Shown in pieces: positions 53,284-63,580 of a stretch of DNA of 64,000 nt. Both the position numbers and the translations under genes were made by a program. The DNA lies in NCBI GenBank assembly GCA_943330745.2, contig CALQIX020000001.1, positions 62,001 to 126,000 of the forward strand. The letters are read 5' to 3'. The stretch is from Lishizhenia tianjinensis. GTDB lineage: Bacteria; Bacteroidota; Bacteroidia; Flavobacteriales_D; Crocinitomicaceae. The notes under the pieces are model-generated. The model ran no database searches and had not been told where the DNA came from. It worked only from the letters and a program-made list of their open reading frames with translations. The first letter of the stretch is position 1, and each line of letters begins with the position of its first letter.

Positions 53284-55740
53284 TTACTCCTTTCCTTTTA
53301 ATTTGAAATCTATTTTATAGTAGAAAATAGGTAACCTACCTAACTGAGATTTTTGTGCAATTGGGTCAGATGTATCATTTGGATCTAATCTAGGAGCATA
53401 AGCTAGGCTTAATAAGTTTTTCGTATTTAATAAATTCACTAAATCCAACCCAAATTCATGCGTTAATTTTTGTGTATTCATCCTCCAACTTATTTTTAAA
53501 TCCACTCTGAAATAATCTCTAAATGTCAATTCATTGAATAAACTATCTTGAAAGATAATGTCTTTTGACGCCTCGGTTTGTGCTACATCAACAAGACCAT
53601 AGCGTTTTCCTCCCGCTCGCGTGATTTTTGCCCCTAAACCAATGACTTGTTTTTTGCTAATATTAAATTCTTTACCAGCAAGAACGTTCCATACGTATGA
53701 AAGGTCTATTGAATTTGAAATATTAGATCCTTTATAAGAGGTATTTCTCCATTTCCCATCACCTGCTTGATACTTGGAATCATATACACTCGCAGACAAC
53801 ATAAAAAAGAAACTTTTACTGAAATACTTTTGCAAAGTGAATTCCACCCCATAATTCACTCCTTTACCAGCATTTACAAGGGTATCATTTGGAAAAACGC
53901 GAGCAAACCCTCCTCCTGCATTCACCAGCGAGAATGAACTGTTTCCAGCGCTAATAGGTAAGTTATAAAGGTATTGATAATATGCTTCTGTTTTGAAATT
54001 TAAACCAGGGCCAAAAGATTTTTCATAACCCAAACCTGAATGCAAACTTCTTGAGAAGTCCATTTTTAAGTTATGAGAATTTCCATCGTGATCGGGGTCA
54101 TACGTATACGTATAGTAAGGTTGGGTCTGACTATGGAGTCCAGCTCCTGCAAATAATGATTGTTCACCTCTCATTCTATATTTCCACCCAAGTCTCGGTT
54201 CTGCCGGACTCAAACTATTGCTTAAACTAAAATATTGTGCATGAATACCTGCGGTCAAATCCATGTTCTCATTTATTTTCCATTTCCATTGAGCAAATGG
54301 TTGAACTATTAGTGCCTTACCAGCATAATCCCATCTGGTCATCCAACTGTTTCGGTCATCTAAATTGGATAATACAGAGTCTATTTGGTTCAACGAAATG
54401 ACATCAAAGTTTACACCAGCCTTAATTAAATTCCGTTTATTTATTTTGTGATTAATGGCGAAATAACCGGATAACTTCATGGTTTGAAAGTTAAATCGCA
54501 GCATATTAAAAGAGCTATCAACTCGGATTGTTGTATCAGCTCCATTGACTTGCAAGCTTCTATGCAGATAGACATGACGTGCGTGTTGTTCTTCTCTAGA
54601 ACCTGATATAGTAGCAGAAATATACGTTTTTGGGTTTAGTGATTTCTTGTAACTTAAACCAGAAACATACATGCTTGTCCCAAAATACTGATCTCGATCT
54701 CCTTCACCATAAAACTCTTTCGTATATTCTTTTTGTTCTGAAATTAATATATCAATGTTACTTTTTCCACCCATAGCCCACCATGAAAGTTGACCACCTT
54801 TTTTTAACTTCCAATTGAATTTAAAAGCCCCATCTCCATATACAGGGACTGCATCTGTACCAATCGTTACGCCAATTTTTTGAAATAATGCCAAACTAGA
54901 ATATCTCCCCATAACGAGATAACTTGAATTTCCGTTTTTTCCCATTGGACCTTCTGCTAACGCTTCCAATCCAAATAATCCAAATTGCCCTGTAAATTCA
55001 TGTTTATTGTTATTTCCGTTGCGCAATTTTAGGTCAAAAACTCCTGAAGTACTGTTTCCATATTCAGCAGGAAAAGCACTCATGAAAAAGTCGGAATTCC
55101 CTAAAATCTTGTTATTCAGAATAGAAACGGGCCCCCCAGTACTTCCTGACACGGCAAAGTGAGATGGGTTTGGGATATCAATTCCTTCCACGCGATAAAC
55201 GACACCCAAGGGTGAGTTTCCTCTAACCACTATATCATTTCGAGAATCGTCCGCTCCTTGTACTCCAGCAAAATTAGACGCCATACGTGCAGGATCCATA
55301 CGCGAACCCGGATAGCGATTTGTTTCTTCAACACTAAACTGCTGTGCCGACAAAACAGCCATTTCATTCAATACTTCACCCTTTTTACGTGCTGTTACCA
55401 CAATTTCTTCTTTTGTAATGATTGCTTCCATTAATGGAATATTTACAATTAACTCTTTCCCAGAATTAACCTCAATGGTGATGGTATTGGATTCATATGA
55501 ATTAAATTTCGCAATCAACCTATGTTTCCCAATTGGTATCTTTTTCAGGGTAAACTCCCCCATTGCATCCGTTCCTCCCAAATAACGAGCATTGGTATCG
55601 GCTGTCAACACTTGTACTCGAACTCCGGCCAGCGGATAATTAGTTTCAGCATCATACACCTTACCGCGAACGGTTTGGGTTGGCTGAGCATAACAAAGAA
55701 AAGTAGAGAGTGAAAGAAAAACAGCTAATACATGTTTCAT
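53284..55740 (-). CDS. TonB-dependent outer-membrane receptor
   Basis: 818 residues. Signal peptide (ends near LCYAQ); carboxypeptidase-regulatory-like domain (~22-100, VRGKVYDAETNYPLAGVRV, YESNTITIEV); plug domain (~115-235, EEIVVTARKKGEVLNEMAV, NDIVVRGNSPLGVVYRVEGI); then a beta-barrel to the C-terminus. No SusD gene is adjacent and the protein is shorter than SusC, so it is not a typical polysaccharide-utilisation receptor. The substrate is unknown; iron chelate, cobalamin or peptide are possible. Confidence 0.88.
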   Translation of the reverse strand: MKHVLAVFLSLSTFLCYAQPTQTVRGKVYDAETNYPLAGVRVQVLTADTNARYLGGTDAMGEFTLKKIPIGKHRLIAKFNSYESNTITIEVNSGKELIVNIPLMEAIITKEEIVVTARKKGEVLNEMAVLSAQQFSVEETNRYPGSRMDPARMASNFAGVQGADDSRNDIVVRGNSPLGVVYRVEGIDIPNPSHFAVSGSTGGPVSILNNKILGNSDFFMSAFPAEYGNSTSGVFDLKLRNGNNNKHEFTGQFGLFGLEALAEGPMGKNGNSSYLVMGRYSSLALFQKIGVTIGTDAVPVYGDGAFKFNWKLKKGGQLSWWAMGGKSNIDILISEQKEYTKEFYGEGDRDQYFGTSMYVSGLSYKKSLNPKTYISATISGSREEQHARHVYLHRSLQVNGADTTIRVDSSFNMLRFNFQTMKLSGYFAINHKINKRNLIKAGVNFDVISLNQIDSVLSNLDDRNSWMTRWDYAGKALIVQPFAQWKWKINENMDLTAGIHAQYFSLSNSLSPAEPRLGWKYRMRGEQSLFAGAGLHSQTQPYYTYTYDPDHDGNSHNLKMDFSRSLHSGLGYEKSFGPGLNFKTEAYYQYLYNLPISAGNSSFSLVNAGGGFARVFPNDTLVNAGKGVNYGVEFTLQKYFSKSFFFMLSASVYDSKYQAGDGKWRNTSYKGSNISNSIDLSYVWNVLAGKEFNISKKQVIGLGAKITRAGGKRYGLVDVAQTEASKDIIFQDSLFNELTFRDYFRVDLKISWRMNTQKLTHEFGLDLVNLLNTKNLLSLAYAPRLDPNDTSDPIAQKSQLGRLPIFYYKIDFKLKGKE

Positions 55741-55928
55741 AGATTCATATTTAAAATTTATGTAAATCTAATCTGATTTCCAATTCACTCTCAAAAAGTA
55801 GTCAAAAAGTAATCAACATCTTGTTTTTAACACCCTTGAAGAAATTAAATGGAAATATTTCCACCTTGAAAAACCAAACTAAATTCAATATTCTTATTAA
55901 TTTCACGACTGAAAGAAAAATTAAACTT

Positions 55929-58679
55929 ATGGAATTCCTAAAAAAAATTGCTCCTCACGCTATAGCAATCGTACTTTTCATCGCGCTATCTAGTATTTAC
56001 TTTAGTCCCCTGTTCGATGGATATACACTCAAACAAAGTGATGTAAAACAATTTCAAGGAATGTCTAAAGAAATCGTGGATTACCGCATTCAAAATGGTT
56101 CAGAACCTTTGTGGACCAATTCCATGTTTGGAGGAATGCCAGCATACCAAGTTTCTGTTACACATGAATCCAATTTATTAGTTTTTGTGGATCGATTTTT
56201 AAAATTAGGTTTGCCTATTCCGGTTGGTGTTTTATTTATATCCATGCTCGGTTTTTATATTTTTGCCCTTTGCCTAAGGCTTAATCCATGGCTAAGTATC
56301 GTTGGTGCAATCGCCTTTGGTTTTTCATCATTTAATATTCTTTATATCGGAGCTGGACACATGACAAAAGTAAATGCAGTGGCCTATATGGCGCCAGCAT
56401 TGGGAGGGATGATTCTTGCCTTCAGGGGTCGTTGGCTGATTGGATCGATTATTTTTGCCTTATTTTTTGGACTTAACCTAACATCCAATCACCTTCAAAT
56501 TACGTATTATCTCGCCATTCTTTTGGGAGCAGTTGCTATAGGTGAAACCATTCGTTTACTGGTTGCGAAACAATTTATTGATTTAGGCAAAACACTTGGA
56601 GCATTAACAATTGCGGGAATCATTGGCGTTTTACCTTCTGCTAGCAACTTGCTTACCACTTATGAATATAGTAAATATACCACTCGAGGTGCGACCGATT
56701 TAACAATCGAACCAGATGGTAAAAAGAAAGAAGTGTCAACTCAAAAAGGACTAAATACAGATTATATACTAGAATACAATTACGCTCCAGGAGAATTCCT
56801 TTCCGTATTTATTCCCAACGCTAAAGGAGGTAAAGATGACTATATCGGAAATAACGAATCTGCTATGGAAAAACTTGACTCAGATTATGCTGACCAAGTT
56901 GCTCAAAGTAGCCAATATTGGGGTGGACAACGTTTTAGTGGGGGTGCTATTTATATGGGTGCAATCATGTTTGCTTTATTTCTTCTCGGACTCGTTTTTG
57001 TGAAAGATTCCCTAAAATGGCCTTTTTTAGCCTTGGGTTTTGTTATTCTATTTTTGGTTGGAAAAGAAAATTTCATGAATGATCTTTTCCTAAACCATTT
57101 TCCTATGTATAATAAGTTCCGAGATTCTAAAATGATCTTGGTGATTCTTCAAGTTATCGTACCGGCTATGGCTTTATTGTTTATTGATAAACTAACAAAA
57201 AAAGAAGGGGTTTGGGGAAATCAAAAAACTTGGTTAATTGGTACTGGAGCAATTTTAGGATTATTGGCGATACTTTATATCTCGCCTTCTATCGCAGGAT
57301 CATTCTTGAAGTCAGAAGAAATCAAACAGTTTAGTGATGCCGCAGGATCAGTGAAAGAAGCCGATAAAATCGAAATGATTAATGGAATAAAATCAACATT
57401 GGTAGATGCCCGTATAGAAATATTTAGGGCTGACATAGGTAGATCGTTCTTATTTATTGCGCTTGCCGGTTTATTATTTTTCTTATTCTTTAAAGGTAAA
57501 ATTAAGCCTTTGTTCGTAATCGCAGGGATAGCTGTTTTGGTATTAATAGACCAAATGTCGATAAGTAAAAGATACCTAAATAATGAAGAAGGAGATATGG
57601 GATATTTAAGTTATGAGGAAAAACAAACGGCAGGACTCCCTTATGCTCCTGAAAATGCGGATAAATTCATCCTTGCTTCTGAAAAAAAATCAGTGCCTAA
57701 TTTTGCGTCATTAAGTTCTTCCTTTGCACAGCAAATGAAATCGTATAATTTATATGAATCCATTGAAGATGATGCATCCTTGAAACAACTTGCTGATTAC
57801 AGCATTCTAGGTTTAAATACGGATTATCGTGTTTTTAATTTCAATAACCCATTTAATGAGACATCTACGAGTTATTTTCACAAAAGCATTGGTGGATACC
57901 ACGGGGCCAAATTGAAGCGTTACCAGGAAATGATTGATTTCTATATTGGAAATGAAATGCAAACGGTTAATCGACTTATAAGTCAGGTTAAAATGCAAAA
58001 ATTACGCGGATTGGATTCGCTAAATATTGATAGCCAAGAAAAAGCCAAAGCGATTTTTGATACACTTTCTGTTTCAGGTATGCTTTTACCGGACAGTACT
58101 CCTGTTTTAAACATGTTGAACACTAAGTATATTATTTTAGATAAAACAAAAGAGCCAGTTGTGAACAACCAAGCGAATGGAAATGCTTGGTTTGTATCTA
58201 AAGTGATTCTTGCCAACAATGCCAATGAGGAAATGAAAGCGTTGAAAGGATTTGATTCCAAGAATTCGGTGGTGGTAAATGGGAAAGAAACCATTGGGTT
58301 TGCTAATGAACTTGGAAAACAAACTAAACAGCCAACGGATAAAATTGTGTTAACGAAATATGGAACAAACCAATTAACCTATAATTCGGATTCTAAAACT
58401 TCTTTACCGGCCGTATTTAGTGAGATTTGGTATCCAGAAGGCTGGAATTGTTACATTGATGGTAAAAAAACAGATAAGATTTTTAGGGCCAATTACATTT
58501 TACGAGGAGCTATTATTCCAGCTGGGAAGCACAAAATTGAATGGAAATTTGAACCTACATCTTATGCAACTGGTGAATCATTATCCTTATTTAGTTCAAT
58601 TCTATTGCTATTGCTGTTTGGAGGTGTTTCTTTTATTAGCTTAATGAAGAAAGAAGATAAAGAAAAAACGGAAGCTTGA
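55929..58679 (+). CDS. YfhO family multi-pass membrane protein
   Basis: 916 residues from ATG 55929 (MEFLKKIAPHAIAI); an upstream in-frame TTG at 55821 would add 36 polar, unconvincing residues. About a dozen hydrophobic helices are spread over the first ~560 residues, with FDGYTLKQSDVKQFQGMSKE and WTNSMFGGMPAYQ in the first loop, then a large soluble region ending in YPEGWNCYIDGK and FRANYILRGAIIPAGKHKI, and a final helix. YfhO proteins resemble GT-C type glycosyltransferases; in Bacillus, YfhO glycosylates lipoteichoic acid. The role here is inferred as envelope glycan transfer. Confidence 0.88.
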   Translation: MEFLKKIAPHAIAIVLFIALSSIYFSPLFDGYTLKQSDVKQFQGMSKEIVDYRIQNGSEPLWTNSMFGGMPAYQVSVTHESNLLVFVDRFLKLGLPIPVGVLFISMLGFYIFALCLRLNPWLSIVGAIAFGFSSFNILYIGAGHMTKVNAVAYMAPALGGMILAFRGRWLIGSIIFALFFGLNLTSNHLQITYYLAILLGAVAIGETIRLLVAKQFIDLGKTLGALTIAGIIGVLPSASNLLTTYEYSKYTTRGATDLTIEPDGKKKEVSTQKGLNTDYILEYNYAPGEFLSVFIPNAKGGKDDYIGNNESAMEKLDSDYADQVAQSSQYWGGQRFSGGAIYMGAIMFALFLLGLVFVKDSLKWPFLALGFVILFLVGKENFMNDLFLNHFPMYNKFRDSKMILVILQVIVPAMALLFIDKLTKKEGVWGNQKTWLIGTGAILGLLAILYISPSIAGSFLKSEEIKQFSDAAGSVKEADKIEMINGIKSTLVDARIEIFRADIGRSFLFIALAGLLFFLFFKGKIKPLFVIAGIAVLVLIDQMSISKRYLNNEEGDMGYLSYEEKQTAGLPYAPENADKFILASEKKSVPNFASLSSSFAQQMKSYNLYESIEDDASLKQLADYSILGLNTDYRVFNFNNPFNETSTSYFHKSIGGYHGAKLKRYQEMIDFYIGNEMQTVNRLISQVKMQKLRGLDSLNIDSQEKAKAIFDTLSVSGMLLPDSTPVLNMLNTKYIILDKTKEPVVNNQANGNAWFVSKVILANNANEEMKALKGFDSKNSVVVNGKETIGFANELGKQTKQPTDKIVLTKYGTNQLTYNSDSKTSLPAVFSEIWYPEGWNCYIDGKKTDKIFRANYILRGAIIPAGKHKIEWKFEPTSYATGESLSLFSSILLLLLFGGVSFISLMKKEDKEKTEA

Positions 58680-58716
58680 CCATTACAAATAATATAGTTA
58701 AACCTGTCAAGCTCTA

Positions 58717-59511
58717 ATGATCGATTTCATACAAAATGTAAAAACAAGAAATGAAACCCTCTTTTACTATGGATTAGTTTGTCTTTTCTTTGCATGTATT
58801 TTTTTAATCTTATCTAAATTCACAAGCACTCAAGTCTACAATGTAAATGCTTGGATAAAGCCTTTTAAATTTGCGTTCTCCACGTTTTTGTTCTCATGGG
58901 CAATGGCATGGTATTGTCATTATTTACCAACGTTTAATATAAATCTATTCAACTGGACCGTAATTATTCTATTAGGATTCGAGATTGTGTATATTGCCAT
59001 CCAAGCTAATAAAGGGGAATTATCTCATTACAATTTAAGTACACCTACTTATGCTGTCCTATATTCTATGATGGCTTTGGCCGCTTCCATTGTTACCATT
59101 TATACGGCATATGTAGGGTTCCTATTCTTTACCAACGATTTTCCACAACTTCCGAATTACTATGTTTGGGCAATTCGTTTGGGCATATTTATTTTTGTAA
59201 TTTTCTCATTTGAGGGGTTTGTAATGGGGTCAAAACTCACGCATACCATTGGCGGTGAAGATGGAGGACCAGGAATCCCCCTATTGAATTGGAGTACAAA
59301 ATTTGGAGATCCTAGAATAGCCCATTTTATTGGCATGCATGCTTTGCAGGTTATTCCCCTGATTTCTTTTTATCTGTTGAAGAATACGAAAGCAACGATT
59401 CTTGTTGCTGCATTATATGGACTACTTTCCGTTTTTACACTCGTTCAAGCATTAAAAGGTAGGCCTTTTTTTAAATCAAAGGAAACTCAGAAGGAGCAAG
59501 TAAAAAGATAG
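58717..59511 (+). CDS. Seven-helix membrane protein of unknown function
   Basis: 264 residues with about seven hydrophobic segments (near 18-35, 46-68, 76-94, 110-135, 143-166, 205-222, 226-244). Between helices 5 and 6 is a conserved-looking loop with GGEDGGPGIPLLNWS, GDPRIAHFIGMHALQVIPL, including His residues that could bind heme or metal. No family is recognised with confidence. It starts 37 bases after yfhO on the same strand and is convergent with the glycosyltransferase gene. Confidence 0.75.
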   Translation: MIDFIQNVKTRNETLFYYGLVCLFFACIFLILSKFTSTQVYNVNAWIKPFKFAFSTFLFSWAMAWYCHYLPTFNINLFNWTVIILLGFEIVYIAIQANKGELSHYNLSTPTYAVLYSMMALAASIVTIYTAYVGFLFFTNDFPQLPNYYVWAIRLGIFIFVIFSFEGFVMGSKLTHTIGGEDGGPGIPLLNWSTKFGDPRIAHFIGMHALQVIPLISFYLLKNTKATILVAALYGLLSVFTLVQALKGRPFFKSKETQKEQVKR

Positions 59512-59512
59512 A

Positions 59513-60637
59513 TCAAAATTGATTCATCCATTGATACACCTTATCTAAATTAAATTTAGCATTAAAACCTTTGGCGGCAACATCGCTATTTTGCTTAAAT
59601 ACAATTATTTCATCTCTACTCATTGAATTGAGTGTATTTGCCAAACTCTGCGCCTCAAAATCAGGTGATATTTTCCCCAACTGATGGGTCGCAACAATTT
59701 TCTCCATTTCGGGTGAAGGTCCAATTGCAATGGCTAAGCGCGCTTGTATAAATTCAAAAAACTTGTTTGGTAACGCGTGTTTATTGTTGAAATTAGTGGG
59801 TTCCAATAGATAAACTCCAATGTCGTACTGTGCGATAAAAGGAATTATTTCATCCGTGCTAACCGGAGGTATAAGTCGAACATTTTTTTTAGATCCAATC
59901 AAACTTTCCAATTCCTTTCGATATTCTTCCTTTCTAAAAACGAGCATGAGATCCAATTCAAATCGATCGTCCACAAATTCCATCATTGCAATCATGTTTT
60001 CAATTTTTCGTTGTGGTAAGGCTAAGCCATGATGAATTAATCGAATTTTGCTCCCCACCTTCATGGCATTCATGTTTTCAAAGTAATCCGCTGCATTCGT
60101 CACAACCAATGGATTCAATCCAAAAACCTCCTGGTATTTTTGAGCAATCCCATCGCATACCGTCAACATTAAATCCGCCTTTGAAGCAAATTGCTGAATT
60201 AAAAAAGTTTTGTACCGTTTAAATAGAATTCTCCAACGGAAACTATCTGCATTTTCTTCCGGAGAATATTCATGTGCATCAAAAATGACCTTTGCCCTAC
60301 CCTTCATTTTTAGCGCAATAGGCAATGAATCCGCATCATTTGCCAAGATAAAATCAACGGTTAATGAACTCAGAATTTGTTCGGTTTCCTTTATTTCTTT
60401 TAGATTCCAATAATAGGAAGAAAATAATCCCATTATCAATTTCGGGAGGCGTGCGGCCAATTTGATTTTATTAAATGGATGTGATACATCAAAATGTGTA
60501 ATTCCCGAAATCTGAGAATCCGCAAATCCAATAGTAGTGATATCGTAATAGTGTTTGAAAAATTGAATTTCTCGTTTCACACGAGGATCTTTATTCAAAT
60601 CGGAATAAGAAATAATTACTAACTTTTGTTTTGACAT
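59513..60637 (-). CDS. Glycosyltransferase (GT4-like)
   Basis: 374 residues, GT-B fold. N-terminal KLVIISYSDLNKDPRVKREIQ is typical of polysaccharide-cluster glycosyltransferases; the central VIFDAHEYSPEE and LMLTVCDGIAQKYQEVFG lead into the C-terminal domain with YDIGVYLLEPTNFNNKHALPNKFFEFIQARL, the nucleotide-sugar site. Donor and acceptor are unknown. It lies 4 bases after the acyltransferase gene in a minus-strand surface polysaccharide cluster. Confidence 0.88.
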   Translation of the reverse strand: MSKQKLVIISYSDLNKDPRVKREIQFFKHYYDITTIGFADSQISGITHFDVSHPFNKIKLAARLPKLIMGLFSSYYWNLKEIKETEQILSSLTVDFILANDADSLPIALKMKGRAKVIFDAHEYSPEENADSFRWRILFKRYKTFLIQQFASKADLMLTVCDGIAQKYQEVFGLNPLVVTNAADYFENMNAMKVGSKIRLIHHGLALPQRKIENMIAMMEFVDDRFELDLMLVFRKEEYRKELESLIGSKKNVRLIPPVSTDEIIPFIAQYDIGVYLLEPTNFNNKHALPNKFFEFIQARLAIAIGPSPEMEKIVATHQLGKISPDFEAQSLANTLNSMSRDEIIVFKQNSDVAAKGFNAKFNLDKVYQWMNQF

Positions 60638-60641
60638 GCGC

Positions 60642-61748
60642 TTAGTTTACTTTGCTGAATCGTTCTTTCATTTTCAAAAAATGAATTTCAAAATAATAGT
60701 AGCTGAGGTAACTAATCGATATTGTCAATCCAATACTTAAGGGAATCAACAACCAAATAGTTGAATCAATTGGTAGAATCAATAAGGCGATATTAATTCC
60801 AATCATGTGAGTTAGATACAATCCATAGCTTATTTTGCCCAAATTTGAAAGTGCTTTTACCTTACCTAATTTGAAAAAAGAATTGGGAGAGAAATTTTGT
60901 TCCAATAGCACAAAGGAGAAAAATAAGGCCGGTACAAGATGAAATACATATGGATATGCAGAGGAATGACCCACAAGTTTATGCTGAATAAAAATATAAC
61001 CGAGCGAAAAAACATAGATTAGCAAGGTCCATCTTCTTTTCATTGAGGTTAAAAATGCCACTAATTTTTCTTTCTGAAAAAAAGCAATATGTGCCAAGAG
61101 TCCACCGAGTGCAAGGTATTTGAAACAACTAATTAAATGGTAATCTCCCGCTTTAATATGACTTCCAAGAAAAAAGAAATACAACTCTGATGCAATAATC
61201 AGCAATACAGTTCCTCCCACAAAAAAACGTGTTTTGGTTAACAGCCAGAAAATCAAAGGCCAAAGAATATAAAATTGTTCTTCCACACAGACACTCCAAT
61301 GAACTCCTAAGGCATTTAAGGTAGGAAAACCATTATAAATATGATCGAAATTGGCCAAAAACAAGGAGTACAATAAAGGGGAAGCATTCTCGGGTCCCAT
61401 TGTCTTGAATAAAGGCAGAATGACAAATCCAATGAGTAGAATCAAAAAATACAAGGGCCAAATGCGTAAAACGCGACGCAAATAAAAACTACCAATCGCA
61501 ATGTGTCCCTTCTTTTTTTTCTCAGCAAAGAGGAGGTAGGTAATTAAAAAACCGGAAAGAATGAAAAAGAAAATCACCCCCAATCGTCCACCTACTCCAC
61601 CAAAAGAAAAAATCGCTTTTAAAGCAAAAGCAAACGGTTCGTTGGGTTTAATTTGATAGGAAAGATGAGCAAAAATGACAGCAAAAGCGGCAATTGCTCT
61701 CCAACCGTCCAAATTTTCAAAATAAATTTTATTCGGTGATTCTTTCAT
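60642..61748 (-). CDS. Acyltransferase 3 family membrane protein
   Basis: 368 residues with about ten membrane helices. LDGWRAIAAFAVIFAHLSYQ near the N-terminus holds the conserved Arg and His, then GVIFFFILSGFLITY, FYLRRVLRIWPLYF and VHWSVCVEEQFYILWP, all OafA/YrhL family features. It probably acetylates or otherwise acylates a surface polysaccharide or glycolipid. Its start overlaps the asparagine synthase stop by one base (TAATG-type). Confidence 0.92.
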   Translation of the reverse strand: MKESPNKIYFENLDGWRAIAAFAVIFAHLSYQIKPNEPFAFALKAIFSFGGVGGRLGVIFFFILSGFLITYLLFAEKKKKGHIAIGSFYLRRVLRIWPLYFLILLIGFVILPLFKTMGPENASPLLYSLFLANFDHIYNGFPTLNALGVHWSVCVEEQFYILWPLIFWLLTKTRFFVGGTVLLIIASELYFFFLGSHIKAGDYHLISCFKYLALGGLLAHIAFFQKEKLVAFLTSMKRRWTLLIYVFSLGYIFIQHKLVGHSSAYPYVFHLVPALFFSFVLLEQNFSPNSFFKLGKVKALSNLGKISYGLYLTHMIGINIALLILPIDSTIWLLIPLSIGLTISISYLSYYYFEIHFLKMKERFSKVN

Positions 61749-63577
61749 TAAGCATTAAAGGTTAACCAATAATTGAGGCATGCCACCCGCCATACCAACT
61801 TAGCAAATTTATTATTTCCTTTTTTAAAATCTGCTATCAAGGCCTCGGTCTTGCGCTTATCCAAAAATGAGAGCAGGGAATAATCCAATTCTAATAGGTA
61901 GGATAAATGTCCTCTTAGCCAAAGTACTTCTCCAGGAGTTACAAATCCTTTTTTGTCTGTTCTCCATTGAATTTCCTTTGGAAGCACTCCATCCATCGCT
62001 TTTCGTAAGGCATATTTTGTCCAACCTTTATTAATTTTCAATTGATCTGGAAACGAAAATAACAGTTCTACCAATCTATGATCTAAAAAGGGAACTCGAC
62101 TTTCGATTGAATGAGCCATTGAATTTCGATCCTCATAATGCAACAATGTAGGTAATGAGGAATAATTCATCAAGGCAAAATGAAATTCATTGAGTTTACC
62201 CGAATGATAGGATTCAAATGATTTCCAATCGTTCTGCTGATTACCCAAGAATGGTAAATAATTTTTATATTCTACTTTGTAAATGGCATCCTCGCTCATG
62301 ATAGAACTGAGCGTTGCCTTTAACAGCACATTTGTCAGTTTTGAGTTACTTGCCTCATGTATTTGTTTATAGAAGTTAACTTCCTTTGAAAGTTTACGCA
62401 ATTGAAAATGTTTCATCCAATCTGCGTATAACCGATAATAGGAATGCATGTATCCACCCATATAGTCATCTGCTCCTTGTCCACTCAAAATCACCTTAAT
62501 TCCTTTTTCTTTCGCCATTTTCATAACGTAATATTGGGAAATTGGAGATGAACCGGAAAGAGGGAAATCCATTGTATAAGCAATCGATTCAAAATCTTGA
62601 GCTATTTCATTTTCTTCAGGCGAGTAATAATTCAATTGAAACTGATTTTTGTATTCACGTTCAATCGTTTTTATAAATGGTCGTTCATCAAACCCTTTGG
62701 TTGAATCATAATAAATGGAAAAAGTTTCCAAATTTTGAGACAAGTTATTCTTCAATAAGGAAGATACAATACTCGAACTATCAATACCACCGCTCAAGGT
62801 TGCACCGATAGGAACATCGCTTCTTACATGCAATTGAAGTGAATTATCAAATAGTTCCTTGAATTGAAAAACTGCCTCGTCATCATTCAAAGAAAGTTGT
62901 TTCGATGGATAATCCCAGTACTTAGTAAGAGAAAGTTGGTTGTCTTTAAAAACTAAGTTATGCCCGGGCTCCAATGATAGAATGGTGTCAAAATACGTTT
63001 CATCTTTAAATCCTACCCAACCCAACTGTAATCCTCTATTTACCTGAGATAGATTCAATGAATTACTGAATAAAGGTGTAAGTTTAAGCGATTTTATTTC
63101 GGAGGAAAAATAAAAAGAATGAGTATTGGATTGATAATAAAATGGCTTTATACCAAATCGATCTCGCGAGCAAAACAGACTATTATCCTCCCGATTATAT
63201 ATGGAAAACGCCCACATTCCAACAAATTGTTGTACGCAACTTTCGCCATAAAAATCATAACTTTTCAAAATCACCTCGGTATCCGAGGAGGTTGAAAAGG
63301 AAATTCCTTTATTTTGTAGCTCAGCCCTTATTTCTTTATAATTATATATTTCACCATTAAAAACTATCCAAAACTTTCCGAAATTCATCGGTTGATTGGC
63401 TTCTGGGTTGAGATCAATAATGCTCAGGCGATTATGTCCAAAATAAACCGGATGCAATGCTTGAACTCCACTATAGTCTGGTCCACGATGCAAAGTAGAT
63501 GATACCATCTTTCGAATCAAGCTTGAATTTTCTTCTTGATTTTGATTAGAGGTAAAAAATCCATGTATTCCGCACAT
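61748..63577 (-). CDS. asnB: Asparagine synthase (glutamine-hydrolysing), polysaccharide-cluster type
   Basis: 609 residues. The mature N-terminal nucleophile is Cys2 (MCGIHGFF); RGPDYSG and HNRLSIIDL, FNGEIYNY belong to the glutaminase domain (~1-200). The synthetase domain has the P-loop LSGGIDSSS and LSGQGADDYMGGY. It transfers amide nitrogen to aspartate; copies in exopolysaccharide clusters often amidate sugars or uronic acids instead, which is possible here given the flanking glycosyltransferases and acyltransferase. Confidence 0.93.
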   Translation of the reverse strand: MCGIHGFFTSNQNQEENSSLIRKMVSSTLHRGPDYSGVQALHPVYFGHNRLSIIDLNPEANQPMNFGKFWIVFNGEIYNYKEIRAELQNKGISFSTSSDTEVILKSYDFYGESCVQQFVGMWAFSIYNREDNSLFCSRDRFGIKPFYYQSNTHSFYFSSEIKSLKLTPLFSNSLNLSQVNRGLQLGWVGFKDETYFDTILSLEPGHNLVFKDNQLSLTKYWDYPSKQLSLNDDEAVFQFKELFDNSLQLHVRSDVPIGATLSGGIDSSSIVSSLLKNNLSQNLETFSIYYDSTKGFDERPFIKTIEREYKNQFQLNYYSPEENEIAQDFESIAYTMDFPLSGSSPISQYYVMKMAKEKGIKVILSGQGADDYMGGYMHSYYRLYADWMKHFQLRKLSKEVNFYKQIHEASNSKLTNVLLKATLSSIMSEDAIYKVEYKNYLPFLGNQQNDWKSFESYHSGKLNEFHFALMNYSSLPTLLHYEDRNSMAHSIESRVPFLDHRLVELLFSFPDQLKINKGWTKYALRKAMDGVLPKEIQWRTDKKGFVTPGEVLWLRGHLSYLLELDYSLLSFLDKRKTEALIADFKKGNNKFAKLVWRVACLNYWLTFNA

Positions 63578-63580
63578 AAT

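Noticed and set aside
53284-55740. TonB receptor as a SusC polysaccharide-utilisation protein
   Set aside because: Too short for SusC, with no SusD gene beside it.
55821-55928. Longer YfhO start from TTG 55821
   Set aside because: The added residues are polar and precede the natural N-terminal signal-anchor; ATG 55929 is better.
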